Made by a program: the position numbers and the translations under genes | The notes under the pieces: model-generated | Databases searched by the model: none | The model's input: only the letters and a program-made list of their open reading frames with translations | Told to the model about the DNA's origin: nothing | Assembly: GCA_002321305.1 (NCBI GenBank) | Contig: DCMF01000054.1 | Span: 1 to 41,780 of the forward strand | Direction of reading: 5' to 3' | DNA length: 41,780 nucleotides | DNA from: Verrucomicrobia bacterium UBA1629 | Lineage (GTDB): Bacteria; Verrucomicrobiota; Kiritimatiellia; RFP12; UBA1067 | Shown: positions 24,820 to 34,224 of the stretch, one piece after another | Layout: each line of letters starts with the position of its first letter | Numbering within the stretch: the stretch's first letter is position 1

Positions 24820-27800
24820 TCACCGCCGCTGCTGGAAGAGCGGCGCGGCGAGCTCGTAGAGCTTCTGGTCCTTCTGCAGCCGCGCGAAGACGCCGTTCCG
24901 GTCGATCCGGTAGCCCTGGATGAAGCTCTGCTGCGCGGCCTGCTTGCGCCCCGTGCGGTACTGGAGCTTCGCGAGGTCGGCCCAGGCGTTCGCGTCGCCC
25001 TGCGGATTCGCCTTCAGGTAGCGGTTCAGCGCCTTTTCGGCGTCCGCGTCCTGCCGCGCGTCGAGGAAGATGCGCACCAAGAGCTGCAGGGTCTGCGCAT
25101 CGGCCGCCTTGTCCACGAGGCCGTGCGCGAGCGACGCGGCCTCCGCGACGCGGCCCAGCTCGTAGTAGCAGCCCGCGAGCGCGAGCGCGTCCGCGTCCGC
25201 GAACGCCTTGTCGCGCCGCTTCGCCTCCAGCCGCTGGACGTCCGCCGTCAGGGCGCGGACGCGCACGACGTAGTTCCGAAGGCTCGCCGTGCGCTTGTTG
25301 TTGGGGTCGATGAGGTCCGTGTAGTCCATCAGCTCCAGCACGACGTCCCACTTGCGGAACGGCAGCAGGCACTCCTGCGCGTAGCGGAACGTCGCCTCCG
25401 GCGAGGCCGGGTAGAGCAGCACCGCCTCGCGGAACGCCTGCGCGCCCTCGCGGTAGCGGCCCTGCTTCTGGTAGAGCCCCGCGATCGCCGCGCGCAGCTT
25501 CGAGAAGCTCTTCTGCCCCGCGAAGTCGCGCCGGTACATCGGGTCGTTGAGGAGCCGCCGCACGTACCAGTCCCAGAAGTCGCGGTCCTGCGCGGCGCGC
25601 TTCGCGTCATACGGCGTCGGGTCGGCGTTGATCCTCATGATGAGGCCGTGCGGCGAGAGGTACGGGTACATCCACGGGATGACGTACGACTCCTCGACGT
25701 AGAACGCGTGCCGCAGGCGGTCGTGGTCGTGCATCATCTTCGTGAGGATGCCGTTGATCTCCATGACGCCAAGGGCGCCCGTCACCTGCACGCGCCCGTT
25801 CTGGATCTGCAGGTCGCCGTTCGCCGGGCGCACGCCGCGCTGGACCTCGTCCACGTAGACGTTGAACGCCTCGGCCGAGTCCTCCTTCGACGGAATCCAG
25901 ATCTCGTCGCCGTAGAGGTCGCGCTCGACGGACATATACGTGTCGTCCGCGAGGGCGTTCTGCGTGATGAGGTAGACGTCGGGACGGAACTTCGCCGAGT
26001 AGATCATGTAGGTCGGCACGAACCGCCCCGGATCGGTTCCGCCGAAGAAGATCGCGAACTTCTCCATCGGCGGCGGATACGCCGGGTCGGGGAGCGGCTC
26101 CTCGTCCGCCACGACCTGCTCGTTGATCGCCTTCGCGCCCTCCAGCTGGTAGGCGCCGAACTGCCAGCCGAAGGTGTGGCCGTTCTGCTCGTTGCCGCCC
26201 AGCTCGAAGACCATCCGCTCGTCGGTGTAGTTCTGGACGATCGGGTAGACGGCGCAGACGAGGATCGTCAGCCCCGCGACGCACGCGGCGATCGCGATGC
26301 CGCCGCTGCGGCGGATGCGGCGGCTCGTCAGGCGCTGCTCCACGCCGTCCGCCGGCAGGACGCTCGCCGCCTTGCGCTGGAAGAGCCGCAGCGCGGCCGC
26401 CGCCGCGAAGACGAGGCCGTAGCCGATCCAGAGCGCGATCATCGCGTGCGAGGAGATGAACTTCACCTTCTGGATGAAGCCGTCCTGCACGTCGCCCTTC
26501 ACGTTCGCGAGCAGGATGAGGAGGCCGGACATCATGAGGAAGCACACCGCCGCCGCGACCATCCACTGCCAGAACGTCCTGCGGTGCGACTTCTCGACGA
26601 TCCAGTGGCCCGCCGCGAACGGCACGAGAGCGAACGGCACGAGCAGGTCGGTGAACTGCACCATCACGTCGCCGAAGTAGTGGCCCATCTGCCGGAAGAA
26701 GAACGCGAGGAACGCGCCGACGGACGGGAAGCTCGGCACGCCGATCGCCTCGTACTGGCCGCGCATGATCGCGTGCTTGAAGCCCTCCCACGTGCGCGGA
26801 TAGCCCCAGTTCATCGGCGGGTTGCGCAGGTCGGAGACGATCGGCATGTAGGCGTAGAACGAGACGCCGAGCTGCGCGAAGAACGCCGCGCCCGCGACGG
26901 AGCGCCCGTTCGGCAGCGTCAGCCACGCGAGCGCCAGGAGGACGAAGTTCCACGCGATCGGCCAGGCGAACCACCAGCTCGCCGGATGCGTCAGCCCGTT
27001 CAGCGCGCCGTGCGACAGGAGGACGAACGCCGCGACGTGAAGCCCCGCCACGGGAATCGCGAACGAGAGGCCCTTGCGGACGAACGACGTGAGGACGAAG
27101 AGCAGCGCGACGAGGAGCGCGAACATCCCCGTCGACTTGCCCCACGGGAACGCGGGCCCCGTGTAGCCCGCCGCGTCCGCCGCCGGCACGGTGGCCGCGA
27201 CGAGGACCGCCGCGAGCGCCAGCCCGGCGGAGACGAGCAGCTCGCGGTTGAACTGCGCCGCGAGGCGCGGGAAGAGGCCGTCCGCGTCGTCGTCCGCCCC
27301 CTTCAGGGACGCGAGGGCGGCCGCGACGACCGACCCGGCGCAGAGCGCGGCGATCACGGCGTAGCGCGTCGGCGCGATGAGCGGCGCAATTTCCGCCGTC
27401 ACGCCCGTCCACGTGTTCTTCGAGACGAAGACGAAGGAGGTCAAGAAGACGAGCGCGGCCGCGCCGCCGCCCACGGCGAGGACGGCCTTCGCCGCCTTCT
27501 CGGCCTGGCCGCGCCGCTTCAGGACGGCCGCCGCGACGAGCGCGCCCACGAGCGCGACGAGCGCGACCGCCAGCGCCGTCGAGGACGGCGCCGTGACGGC
27601 CTCGTTCACGAGCGGCGCGTGCTTGCTGATGACGTTCGCCTGCATGTAGCGGTCGGCGCGCGCGAGCTGGCCGATCTGCAGGAGCTGCCACGTCATCCCG
27701 ACGGGCACGAGGTAGATGAAGACGTCGCGGAAGAGCCCGATGTCGCGCATCGCGATCACGAGCGCGAGCGGCACGATCGCGAAGAGGAGAACCTGGTAGT

Positions 27801-28389
27801 TCGTGAGGCCGAGGCCGAAGACGAACGCCGTCATCCAGAGGATCTTGTCCGACGGCCGCCGCATCCAGCGGTAGGACAGCAGGAAGACCCACATCAGGAA
27901 GAGCGCGTTCAGCGAGTAGATCTCGACGATCGTCGACTGCGACCACTCGACCGGGGAGAGCGAGAACGTCAGCGCGCCGCCCACCGCGCCGCCGAACGCG
28001 AGGAGGCCCGACGGACGGATCGCGTGGAAGTCGGGGCTCTCGTCGTCGCGGCCGATGAAGTCGCACGACGAGCGGCAGATGAGCATCGCCGTGCAGCCGG
28101 CCGCGAGCGCGCCGAACGTCGCCGAGCAGAGCGAGACGGCCCATGCGGGCGTCGGATGCCCCATGTACGTGACCCAGCCGAACGCCTTGCAGAACAGCCA
28201 CGAGCAGAACGTCCAGAACGGATAGCCCGGCGGATGCGGCACGCCGAGGTTCGCGGCGGCGGTCGCCAACTCGCCCGAATCCTCCAGGCCGACAGAGGGG
28301 CCGAGCGTGAGGAAGTAGACGACGAACGTGATGAGCGTGGCGGCCCAGAACGCCGCCCAGTCGAGCTTCGTAAAGAACTTGTCCTTCAT
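24820..28389 (-). CDS. DUF2723 polytopic membrane protein with C-terminal TPRs
   Basis: A 1189-aa protein. The N-terminal part is DUF2723, related to protein O-mannosyltransferase-like GT-C proteins. FLTLGPSVGLEDSGELATAA and GVPHPPGYPFWTFCSWLF are its hallmark, with acidic residues in the first loop and the PPGYP motif. Many membrane segments follow to about residue 740. A large extracytoplasmic part (about 740-960) and TPR-like helices (about 980-1189) close the protein. The likely role is transfer of a lipid-linked sugar to exported proteins or glycans; this is inference from the superfamily. The start MKDKFF at 28389 is 12 nt after a strong -10; the frame remains open further upstream through the promoter. 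Confidence 0.9.
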   Translation of the reverse strand: MKDKFFTKLDWAAFWAATLITFVVYFLTLGPSVGLEDSGELATAAANLGVPHPPGYPFWTFCSWLFCKAFGWVTYMGHPTPAWAVSLCSATFGALAAGCTAMLICRSSCDFIGRDDESPDFHAIRPSGLLAFGGAVGGALTFSLSPVEWSQSTIVEIYSLNALFLMWVFLLSYRWMRRPSDKILWMTAFVFGLGLTNYQVLLFAIVPLALVIAMRDIGLFRDVFIYLVPVGMTWQLLQIGQLARADRYMQANVISKHAPLVNEAVTAPSSTALAVALVALVGALVAAAVLKRRGQAEKAAKAVLAVGGGAAALVFLTSFVFVSKNTWTGVTAEIAPLIAPTRYAVIAALCAGSVVAAALASLKGADDDADGLFPRLAAQFNRELLVSAGLALAAVLVAATVPAADAAGYTGPAFPWGKSTGMFALLVALLFVLTSFVRKGLSFAIPVAGLHVAAFVLLSHGALNGLTHPASWWFAWPIAWNFVLLALAWLTLPNGRSVAGAAFFAQLGVSFYAYMPIVSDLRNPPMNWGYPRTWEGFKHAIMRGQYEAIGVPSFPSVGAFLAFFFRQMGHYFGDVMVQFTDLLVPFALVPFAAGHWIVEKSHRRTFWQWMVAAAVCFLMMSGLLILLANVKGDVQDGFIQKVKFISSHAMIALWIGYGLVFAAAAALRLFQRKAASVLPADGVEQRLTSRRIRRSGGIAIAACVAGLTILVCAVYPIVQNYTDERMVFELGGNEQNGHTFGWQFGAYQLEGAKAINEQVVADEEPLPDPAYPPPMEKFAIFFGGTDPGRFVPTYMIYSAKFRPDVYLITQNALADDTYMSVERDLYGDEIWIPSKEDSAEAFNVYVDEVQRGVRPANGDLQIQNGRVQVTGALGVMEINGILTKMMHDHDRLRHAFYVEESYVIPWMYPYLSPHGLIMRINADPTPYDAKRAAQDRDFWDWYVRRLLNDPMYRRDFAGQKSFSKLRAAIAGLYQKQGRYREGAQAFREAVLLYPASPEATFRYAQECLLPFRKWDVVLELMDYTDLIDPNNKRTASLRNYVVRVRALTADVQRLEAKRRDKAFADADALALAGCYYELGRVAEAASLAHGLVDKAADAQTLQLLVRIFLDARQDADAEKALNRYLKANPQGDANAWADLAKLQYRTGRKQAAQQSFIQGYRIDRNGVFARLQKDQKLYELAAPLFQQRR

Positions 28390-28401
28390 AGTTGGCGTTG
28401 A

Positions 28402-28410
28402 ATTATACCA
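28402..28410 (-). promoter_or_regulatory. Extended -10 promoter of the DUF2723 gene (near-leaderless)
   Basis: Minus strand TGG-TATAAT (-10 at 28402-28407) preceded by a T6 run. No -35 match is found at 17-18 nt. The ATG is 12 nt downstream, leaving a 5'-UTR of about 5 nt. Confidence 0.6.
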
Positions 28411-28457
28411 AAAAACGGCATGTGCGGACGCGCCCCCGTTCCTCGGCACGCGCCCCG

Positions 28458-29669
28458 TCAGCTGACGCGGAACGACTGGACGGCGCGGCGGAAGCCCTCG
28501 GCGCTGCGGGCGATGATCGCCTCGTCGACGCTGCAGCAGATGCGCACGTAGCCCGCGAAGCCGAAGCCGCTTCCGGGCACGACAAGGATGCGCTCCTTCA
28601 CGAGCGCGTCGACGAACGCGACGTCATCCGCCACGGGGCTTTTCGCGAAGAAGTAGAACGCGCCCTTCGGCAGCGCGAACGCGACGCCGGCCTCCGTCAG
28701 CACCTTCGCCATCAGCTTGCGGCGGCGGTCGTAGACGTCCAGGTCGACCGTCTCGTCCACAAGCGCGGCCGCGAGCCGCTGGCCGATCACCGGCGCGTTC
28801 ACGTAGCCGAGCGTCCGGTTCGTGAGCGTGACGGCCTGCATGAGCGCGGCCTGTCCGGGCATCGCTGGATTCGCGACGAAATAGCCGATGCGCTCGCCCG
28901 CGAGCGAGAGCGTCTTCGAGAACGAGCCGAGCACGCACGCCCATTTCGTGAACGGCAGGATCGCCGGCACCGTCGCGCCGTCGAAGGCGAACGCGCGGTA
29001 CGGCTCGTCCGAGAGGAGGAAGAGCGGACGGGCCTCCGGCTGCGCTTCGCGCCGCGCGTTCTCCGCCTCGACGAGCGCGGCGATCTCCTGCAGGACCTCG
29101 CGCGGATAGATGCAGCCCGTCGGGTTGTTGGGCGAGTTGACGATGATCGCGCGCGTCTTCGGCGTGATCGCCGCCGCAAGCCCCTTCACGTCGGGCATGA
29201 AGTCCGGCGGGATGGACGGCACGGTCTTCAGGACGCCGCCGAAGTGTCCGCAGTAGGAGCCGTACTCGACGAAGTAGGGCGCGGGCGTAATGATCTCGTC
29301 GCCCGGCTCGACGACCGCGCGGAAGAAGCTCACCATCGCGCCGGCCGCGCCGACGGTCATGACGACGTCCTTCGCCGCGACGGGCGTCTCCTGCTGGCGC
29401 GAAAGGAAGCCGGCCATCGTCTCGCGCACGGACGGGATGCCGGCGTTCGGGCAGTAGCCGAGGCCGAGCGGCTGCACGGCGGTGTCCGCGAGGCGGATCA
29501 GCTCGTCGCGCGTCTTCGGCGGCGGCGGCACGTCGGGGTTGCCGAGCGAGAAGTCGCACACGGCATCCGCCCCGAACTGGCGCTTGAGTTCAAGGCCCTT
29601 CTCGAACATCTTGCGGATGAAGCTGGATCCCGCCATCGCGCGGGCGATTTCGTTGGTCACTGGTTGCAT
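28458..29669 (-). CDS. PLP-dependent class I/II aminotransferase
   Basis: A 403-aa fold-type I aminotransferase. Visible features are FSLGNPDVPPP, YCPNAGIPSVRE, the cofactor region VGAAGAMVSFFRAVVEPGD, VNSPNNPTGCIYPRE, LLSDEPYRAF and the Schiff-base Lys in GSFSKTLSLAGERIGY. The closest general type is an aspartate or aromatic aminotransferase-like protein; the amino donor is not readable. GGAG lies 6 nt before the ATG, and the kinase stop is only 3 nt upstream, so it is the last gene of the guaB operon. Confidence 0.9.
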   Translation of the reverse strand: MQPVTNEIARAMAGSSFIRKMFEKGLELKRQFGADAVCDFSLGNPDVPPPPKTRDELIRLADTAVQPLGLGYCPNAGIPSVRETMAGFLSRQQETPVAAKDVVMTVGAAGAMVSFFRAVVEPGDEIITPAPYFVEYGSYCGHFGGVLKTVPSIPPDFMPDVKGLAAAITPKTRAIIVNSPNNPTGCIYPREVLQEIAALVEAENARREAQPEARPLFLLSDEPYRAFAFDGATVPAILPFTKWACVLGSFSKTLSLAGERIGYFVANPAMPGQAALMQAVTLTNRTLGYVNAPVIGQRLAAALVDETVDLDVYDRRRKLMAKVLTEAGVAFALPKGAFYFFAKSPVADDVAFVDALVKERILVVPGSGFGFAGYVRICCSVDEAIIARSAEGFRRAVQSFRVS

Positions 29670-29672
29670 ATC

Positions 29673-32285
29673 TTACTCCGCCGTTTCGCCGAAGGAGATC
29701 TCAGGGAAGATCTCCTTCGCGGTCTTCGCGTACTCCGGGAACTCCTCGACGGCCTTCTTCGCGAGCTGTTCGCCCTTCTCGACCGCCCCGTTCACCTCCG
29801 AGCAGACGAGCTGCATCGTGAGCGCCGCACCCGTCATCGCGTCCGCCCAGTCCTTCAGGTTGAGCTTCGGACGGGCGTTGTCGCGTCCGCGGATGACGAA
29901 GTGGTTGATGAGGTCGTTCAGGTTGCCGGGATAGTCCTTGTAGAACTTGTGCCACGGGATGCGCGCCTTCGACTTGCCGCGGTCGAGGTTCATCTCGCGC
30001 TCGTTGACGGAGACGACCTTCGCGCCCTTGAGCTTGCCGCGGAAGACGTAGCCGCCCATGCTCTTGACGAAGACCTCCTGCATCTTCTTCATGTCGTTGA
30101 CCTTGCGGATCTGGATGTCCGCCGCGTGCTGGCCCTCCGGCGTCTTCAGGTCGGCCCTCAAGGTCTCCAGCTGGCGGAGCGCGTTCTTCCAGTCGAGCTG
30201 GCGCAGCGAACCCTGCGCGGCGATCGTCTCGAACTTCTCCGCCGCCGCCTGGGTCTCCGCGTCGATCTTCGCCTGGCGCTCGGCGGCAAGCTTCTCCTGC
30301 CGTTCCTTCTCGGCGGCGGCGGCGGCCTCGGCCTTCGCCTTGCGGTCGGCCTCCAGCTTCTCGATGCGGATGCGCTTCTCGGTCTGCTCGACGAGCTTGT
30401 CGCCGCGCGACTTGATGTAGGTGATGCCCTTGCGGACGTTCTCGACGTCCTTCGAGGTCTTGATCTGGTCCAGCATCTCGGCGAGGGCGACGGAGAGCTT
30501 GCCGAGCGCGCGGGCGTTCTCTTCGGTCTGCGCGACGAGCGGTTCGGCCTCCGCGCTCCTCTTCACGAGCTGGCGCACGGCGTGGCGGATGCGGATCGCG
30601 CTCGCCTGGCAGCCGTAGGCGCGCTCCCAGAGCTCGCACATCGAGACGACGGCGGGCGGCGGCGGTTCGGCGGGCTTCTCCTCGGCCGGCTTCGCGGCGG
30701 CGGGCGCGCCCTTCGCGTCCTTCTTCGCCTTGTCCGCCTTCTTGCCGTCCTTCGCGCCCTTCTTGCCGTCCTTCTTCGCCTCGGCCTTCGCCGGGGCCGC
30801 GTTCGTCGTCGCGGCGGCGGCCGGTGCGGCGTTGGTCGCGGCCGGCGCCGACGTCGCCGGGGCTTCGGCCTTCGGCGTCTCGTTCGTCGCGGCGATCGCG
30901 TCGAGCAGCTCCTTCGTCGGGCCGGGCTTCAGCAGCTTCGCGTGTTCGGGCTTCAGCAGCTTCGCGAGATCCTGCGTCGGCTTCTCGCACGCCTCGACCG
31001 CCTTCTCCGCGAAGGCGTCGAACTCGTCCGCGAACTTGACGGCGTGGGCCACGGTGTCCGTGACGGCCGTGCGGGCCTTCGTGTAGCCCTGCACGATCTG
31101 CCGCTGCTCCTCGGCGGCCTTCGCCTTCTTGTCGGAGACGACGAACCACCAGAGGCCGCCGCCGATGCCGGCGATGAGCAAAATGCCGAGGACGACGAAC
31201 AGAATCACCTTGACGAGCAGGTTGCCGCCCTTCTCGTCCTCGTCATCCTCGTCCGTCTTCTCGGGCGTCTCCGTCTCGTCGAGCGCGCCCTCGTTCCCCT
31301 CCTCGCCGCTTTCGAGGTTCCGCCTGACCGCGCCCGGCCGCTTCATCATCGTCGTGCGGCGGCCGCGCACCATCACCGTGCGCCGGCCCGCCATGGCCGC
31401 CGGACGCTTCACGGGCGCGCCGGACGTCGTGGTGGTCGTCGGGTCCTTCGTGAGGCCGGTCGTCAGGACGGCCTTGAACGCCTCCAGCAGGGCCTCGAAG
31501 CTCGGATAGCGGTCTTCCTTGTTCAGCGCGAGCATCCGCATCACGAGGTCGTCGATCGCGGGCGTCAGGTCGGCGCGGATCTCGCTCGGCTTCTTCGGCG
31601 GGCCGAGGAAGCGCGCCTTCACGACGGCAATGGAGTCGTCGCCCTCGAACGGGGCAACGCCGGTAAGCGCATGGTAGAGCGTGCCGCCGAGGGAGTACAT
31701 GTCGGCGCGGAAGTCGATCGGCTCCTTCTTCACCTTCTCCGGCGAAATGTAGTAGGGCGTGCCCCAGATCTCGTCCGTGTCCTTCTGCATCGCCGCGAGG
31801 CCGAAATCGACGAGCTTCGCGTTGCCGTTCGCGTCGAGGAGGATGTTCTCCGGCTTGACGTCGCCGTGCACACAGCCCTGGTCGCTCGCGCACTGGAGCG
31901 CCTGGGCGACCTGCTGGCAGATCTTGATGACGCGCGTGACGTCCGCCTTGCCGGGGTTCGCCTGCATGATCGAGTAGAGCGAACCGCCCGTGGCAAGCTC
32001 CATCGCGATGTAGGGCATGCCGTCGCAGATGCCGTAGGAGTAGACCTGCGCGATGTTCGGGTGGATGAGGCGCGCGACGGACTGCGCCTCCTTCTTGAAC
32101 TTCCCGACGAACTCGGGGTCGCTGCCGTACTCCTTCAGCATGACCTTGACGGCGACGGGGCGGTCGAGCATCTTGTCGCGCCCCATGTAGACGCCGCCCA
32201 TGCCGCCCGTGCCGAGCTCGCGCTCGAGGAGGAAGTTCCCGTTTTCGCCGAAGGTGCACGGCGTCTGGATCAGCTGTTCGCTCAT
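29673..32285 (-). CDS. Membrane Ser/Thr protein kinase (PknB type, atypical HGD)
   Basis: An 870-aa protein. Residues about 17-280 are a Hanks-type kinase: GTGGMGGVYMG loop, VAVKVM lysine, VHGDVKPENILL catalytic loop, VDFGLA metal loop and GTPYYISPEK. The usual HRD is HGD, so it is a non-RD kinase and may not need activation-loop phosphorylation. After an acidic linker comes one membrane helix (LVKVILFVVLGILLIAGIGG). A Lys/Ala/Pro-rich stretch, a long coiled coil and a small C-terminal helical domain follow outside. The ATG overlaps the lepB stop (ATGA), with GGAGAG 7 nt upstream. Confidence 0.92.
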   Translation of the reverse strand: MSEQLIQTPCTFGENGNFLLERELGTGGMGGVYMGRDKMLDRPVAVKVMLKEYGSDPEFVGKFKKEAQSVARLIHPNIAQVYSYGICDGMPYIAMELATGGSLYSIMQANPGKADVTRVIKICQQVAQALQCASDQGCVHGDVKPENILLDANGNAKLVDFGLAAMQKDTDEIWGTPYYISPEKVKKEPIDFRADMYSLGGTLYHALTGVAPFEGDDSIAVVKARFLGPPKKPSEIRADLTPAIDDLVMRMLALNKEDRYPSFEALLEAFKAVLTTGLTKDPTTTTTSGAPVKRPAAMAGRRTVMVRGRRTTMMKRPGAVRRNLESGEEGNEGALDETETPEKTDEDDEDEKGGNLLVKVILFVVLGILLIAGIGGGLWWFVVSDKKAKAAEEQRQIVQGYTKARTAVTDTVAHAVKFADEFDAFAEKAVEACEKPTQDLAKLLKPEHAKLLKPGPTKELLDAIAATNETPKAEAPATSAPAATNAAPAAAATTNAAPAKAEAKKDGKKGAKDGKKADKAKKDAKGAPAAAKPAEEKPAEPPPPAVVSMCELWERAYGCQASAIRIRHAVRQLVKRSAEAEPLVAQTEENARALGKLSVALAEMLDQIKTSKDVENVRKGITYIKSRGDKLVEQTEKRIRIEKLEADRKAKAEAAAAAEKERQEKLAAERQAKIDAETQAAAEKFETIAAQGSLRQLDWKNALRQLETLRADLKTPEGQHAADIQIRKVNDMKKMQEVFVKSMGGYVFRGKLKGAKVVSVNEREMNLDRGKSKARIPWHKFYKDYPGNLNDLINHFVIRGRDNARPKLNLKDWADAMTGAALTMQLVCSEVNGAVEKGEQLAKKAVEEFPEYAKTAKEIFPEISFGETAE

Positions 32286-33037
32286 TTGATGACTCTCCAT
32301 CCGGTGATTGGCCAGAAGACGAATGACGCGCATCCGCGCAGGTTGCCGCGGGGCACCGTTCCCCAGTAGCGGCTGTCAAAGGAGTTGTTGAAGTTGTCGC
32401 CGCAGGCGAAGTACTCGTCCGCCCCCATCGTGACGGTCGCCGGACGCCCCGGAACGGGGTGCTCCAGCGCATAGGTCTCGCCGGGACGCGCCTTCATCCG
32501 CTTGATGTAGTGCGTCCCCTGCGGCAGGTCGCGGATGCCCGTCGTCGAGAAGATCATGACCTCGCCGTCCTTCGGCTGGACGAAGTTCCACTTCCAGCGG
32601 TTGACGAAGATGAAGTCGCCGGTCGTGATCGCGCCCTTCCAGAGCGTCTCGCCCGCGCGCACGTACGTGCCGTGCAACGCGCGGCAGGCGTCCGTCGGCA
32701 GCGACCACGTCTCGGCGGACGTGCCGACCTTCACGGTCGCGAAGCCGTCCGCGCGCGGAATGCACCGCACCTGCCCCGACACGGGGGCCTTCCAGTCGAC
32801 CGTGCGCGAGCCCGTGACCGCCCACTTGAGGACGGAGAGCGGAAAGACGTCCCACGCGCCCTTCTCGACGTTCGCGGCGGTGTGGTAGCCCCAGAGCGTC
32901 TCCTGCATCGAGCCGGTCGGGATCTTGAACGGCGTGTAGAAATAGGCGCGAAAGGCCATCGCGACCGAAATCGCGACGACCAGCGTGTCCAGCCACTCCC
33001 GGCCGTAGTCCTGCCAGGTCTTCTTCTGCGCCGTCAC
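32282..33037 (-). CDS. lepB: Signal peptidase I with internal insertion
   Basis: A 251-aa membrane protease that removes Sec and Tat signal peptides. The N-terminal membrane anchor (LVVAISVAMAFRAYF) leads to the catalytic Ser43 in IPTGSMQETL. The catalytic Lys179 is in HYIKRMKARPGE, and the GDNFNNSFDSRYWG box is present. In typical LepB the Ser box and the GDxIxV strand are about 10 residues apart. Here about 90 residues lie between them, with a barrel-like APVSGQV segment. The start codon is GTG (33037), overlapping the previous stop (GTGA). Confidence 0.93.
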   Translation of the reverse strand: MTAQKKTWQDYGREWLDTLVVAISVAMAFRAYFYTPFKIPTGSMQETLWGYHTAANVEKGAWDVFPLSVLKWAVTGSRTVDWKAPVSGQVRCIPRADGFATVKVGTSAETWSLPTDACRALHGTYVRAGETLWKGAITTGDFIFVNRWKWNFVQPKDGEVMIFSTTGIRDLPQGTHYIKRMKARPGETYALEHPVPGRPATVTMGADEYFACGDNFNNSFDSRYWGTVPRGNLRGCASFVFWPITGWRVIK

Positions 33038-34206
33038 TTCTGGGGCACCTTCGTGGGGATGGTCTCGATCAGCGCGTCGAGCTGCGAGGAGAAGAGCATC
33101 GCCTCGCCCTGGATCTGCGCGTTCTCGCTGGTGGCGAGCGCGTCAAGGGCCTTCTTGTACTTCTGAAGCTCCACCACGATCTTCTTCGCCTCGCCCGCGC
33201 TCTTGGGCGCGAAGTCGTCGCGCCCCCAGAGCATGAGCTTCTCGAAAATCTTGCCGAGCGAGCCGAGCTCCTTGTTCTGCTTGAAGTGCTGGTCGATCGC
33301 CTGCATCTTCTTCTTCTCGGACGGGAAGAGCCGGACGAGCGTCTGGAGGTCGTAGTAGGCCCGTGCGGGCGCCGCATGATGCTCAAGGCCGATGCGCAGC
33401 TTCAGCCCGCTCGCGTACTGGTGCAGCGCGTCGTACATGACCTGCGCCTCCTTCGCCTGATCCGCATTCTTCGACTTGACGCCCGCCGCGAGGATCTTCA
33501 GGGCCGCCGACGCCGGCTTGCCCTTCGCGAGCAGGGCCGGGACCTGTTTGAAGAACTGCGGCTCGCGGACGCCCAGCGGCGGCGTCCAGTCCGCCGGCAG
33601 CTTCGCCTGCGCCTTCTTGACCGCCTCGCGCACGCCCTTCAGGTCGGCCGCCGCGAACTTCTCCTTGACGTAGACGGGATCTGTCCCCTCCGCCGCGTAG
33701 ACGGCGACATAGGGCAGCCTGTCCGCCGCCGGCTCCTCCGCGCCGGCCGGCGCGAACGCCCGGTAGAAGGGAACCAGGTTCATCTCATAGGCCCGGTAGG
33801 ACATGGCCACCGCCTGCTCGGCGTCCTTCGGCGGACGGAACCGCGCGGCGAACGCCTTGGGGTCTGTCCCCCTGTCCGCATTGCGCACCGAGAAGACGAC
33901 GATGCCGTCATGCGGCAGCTCCTGGGTCTCCCACTGCGTCGCGTGGGACTGCGGCAGCGGCATCAGGCCCGCGAGCGGCGAGAGGTCCTTGAGCTGCTGC
34001 CCCTGGAACGCCTCGGCGTCCACGACGACGTAGACGACCGTCCACTGGCGGAGGTCGCTCGGGCCGATCGTCCGGCCGAAAAGGTAGTTCTTCGGGGTGA
34101 CCCCCGCCCAGTCCACGAACCCCTCGGCGACCGGATCGGGCGCGGCGGCGGCCGTGAGGCCGAGGGCGCCCGCGAACAGGACGGCTGACAGGTGCTTCAT
34201 GCTCAT
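33034..34206 (-). CDS. Exported protein of unknown function
   Basis: A 390-aa protein with a signal peptide (MKHLSAVLFAGALGLTAAAA). No family is recognised. The first half is mixed alpha/beta (VVYVVVDAEAFQGQQL; PHDGIVVFSVRNADRG). The second half is Lys/Ala-rich helices with a coiled-coil character (LPADWTPP, VMYDALHQYASGLKLR, AIDQHFKQNKELGSLGKIF). GTDP occurs twice, encoded by GGGGACAGACCCC or a near copy. The start could be either 34206 or 34200 (second Met). It sits 18 nt after guaB and is coupled to lepB by GTGA. Confidence 0.75.
   Translation of the reverse strand: MSMKHLSAVLFAGALGLTAAAAPDPVAEGFVDWAGVTPKNYLFGRTIGPSDLRQWTVVYVVVDAEAFQGQQLKDLSPLAGLMPLPQSHATQWETQELPHDGIVVFSVRNADRGTDPKAFAARFRPPKDAEQAVAMSYRAYEMNLVPFYRAFAPAGAEEPAADRLPYVAVYAAEGTDPVYVKEKFAAADLKGVREAVKKAQAKLPADWTPPLGVREPQFFKQVPALLAKGKPASAALKILAAGVKSKNADQAKEAQVMYDALHQYASGLKLRIGLEHHAAPARAYYDLQTLVRLFPSEKKKMQAIDQHFKQNKELGSLGKIFEKLMLWGRDDFAPKSAGEAKKIVVELQKYKKALDALATSENAQIQGEAMLFSSQLDALIETIPTKVPQK
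33676..33688. repeat. Variant of the 13-mer motif in coding sequence
   Basis: GGGATCTGTCCCC, one base different from GGGGTCTGTCCCC. It encodes Gly-Thr-Asp-Pro on the minus strand. Confidence 0.4.
33859..33871. repeat. GGGGTCTGTCCCC motif in coding sequence
   Basis: An exact reverse-complement copy of GGGGACAGACCCC, in the middle of the exported protein gene (encodes Gly-Thr-Asp-Pro). It is 183 bp from a one-mismatch copy. Confidence 0.65.
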
Positions 34207-34224
34207 GGTGACGACCGCCCTTCC

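Noticed and set aside
24796..28401. Plus-strand frame of about 1200 codons opposite the DUF2723 gene
   Set aside because: Extreme Arg/Glu/Asp bias and no recognisable fold; the opposite strand shows hallmark DUF2723 motifs and membrane segments.
28392..32369. Plus-strand frame of about 1300 codons opposite the kinase and aminotransferase
   Set aside because: Arises from codon bias in two well-identified minus-strand genes; composition is unlike a real protein.
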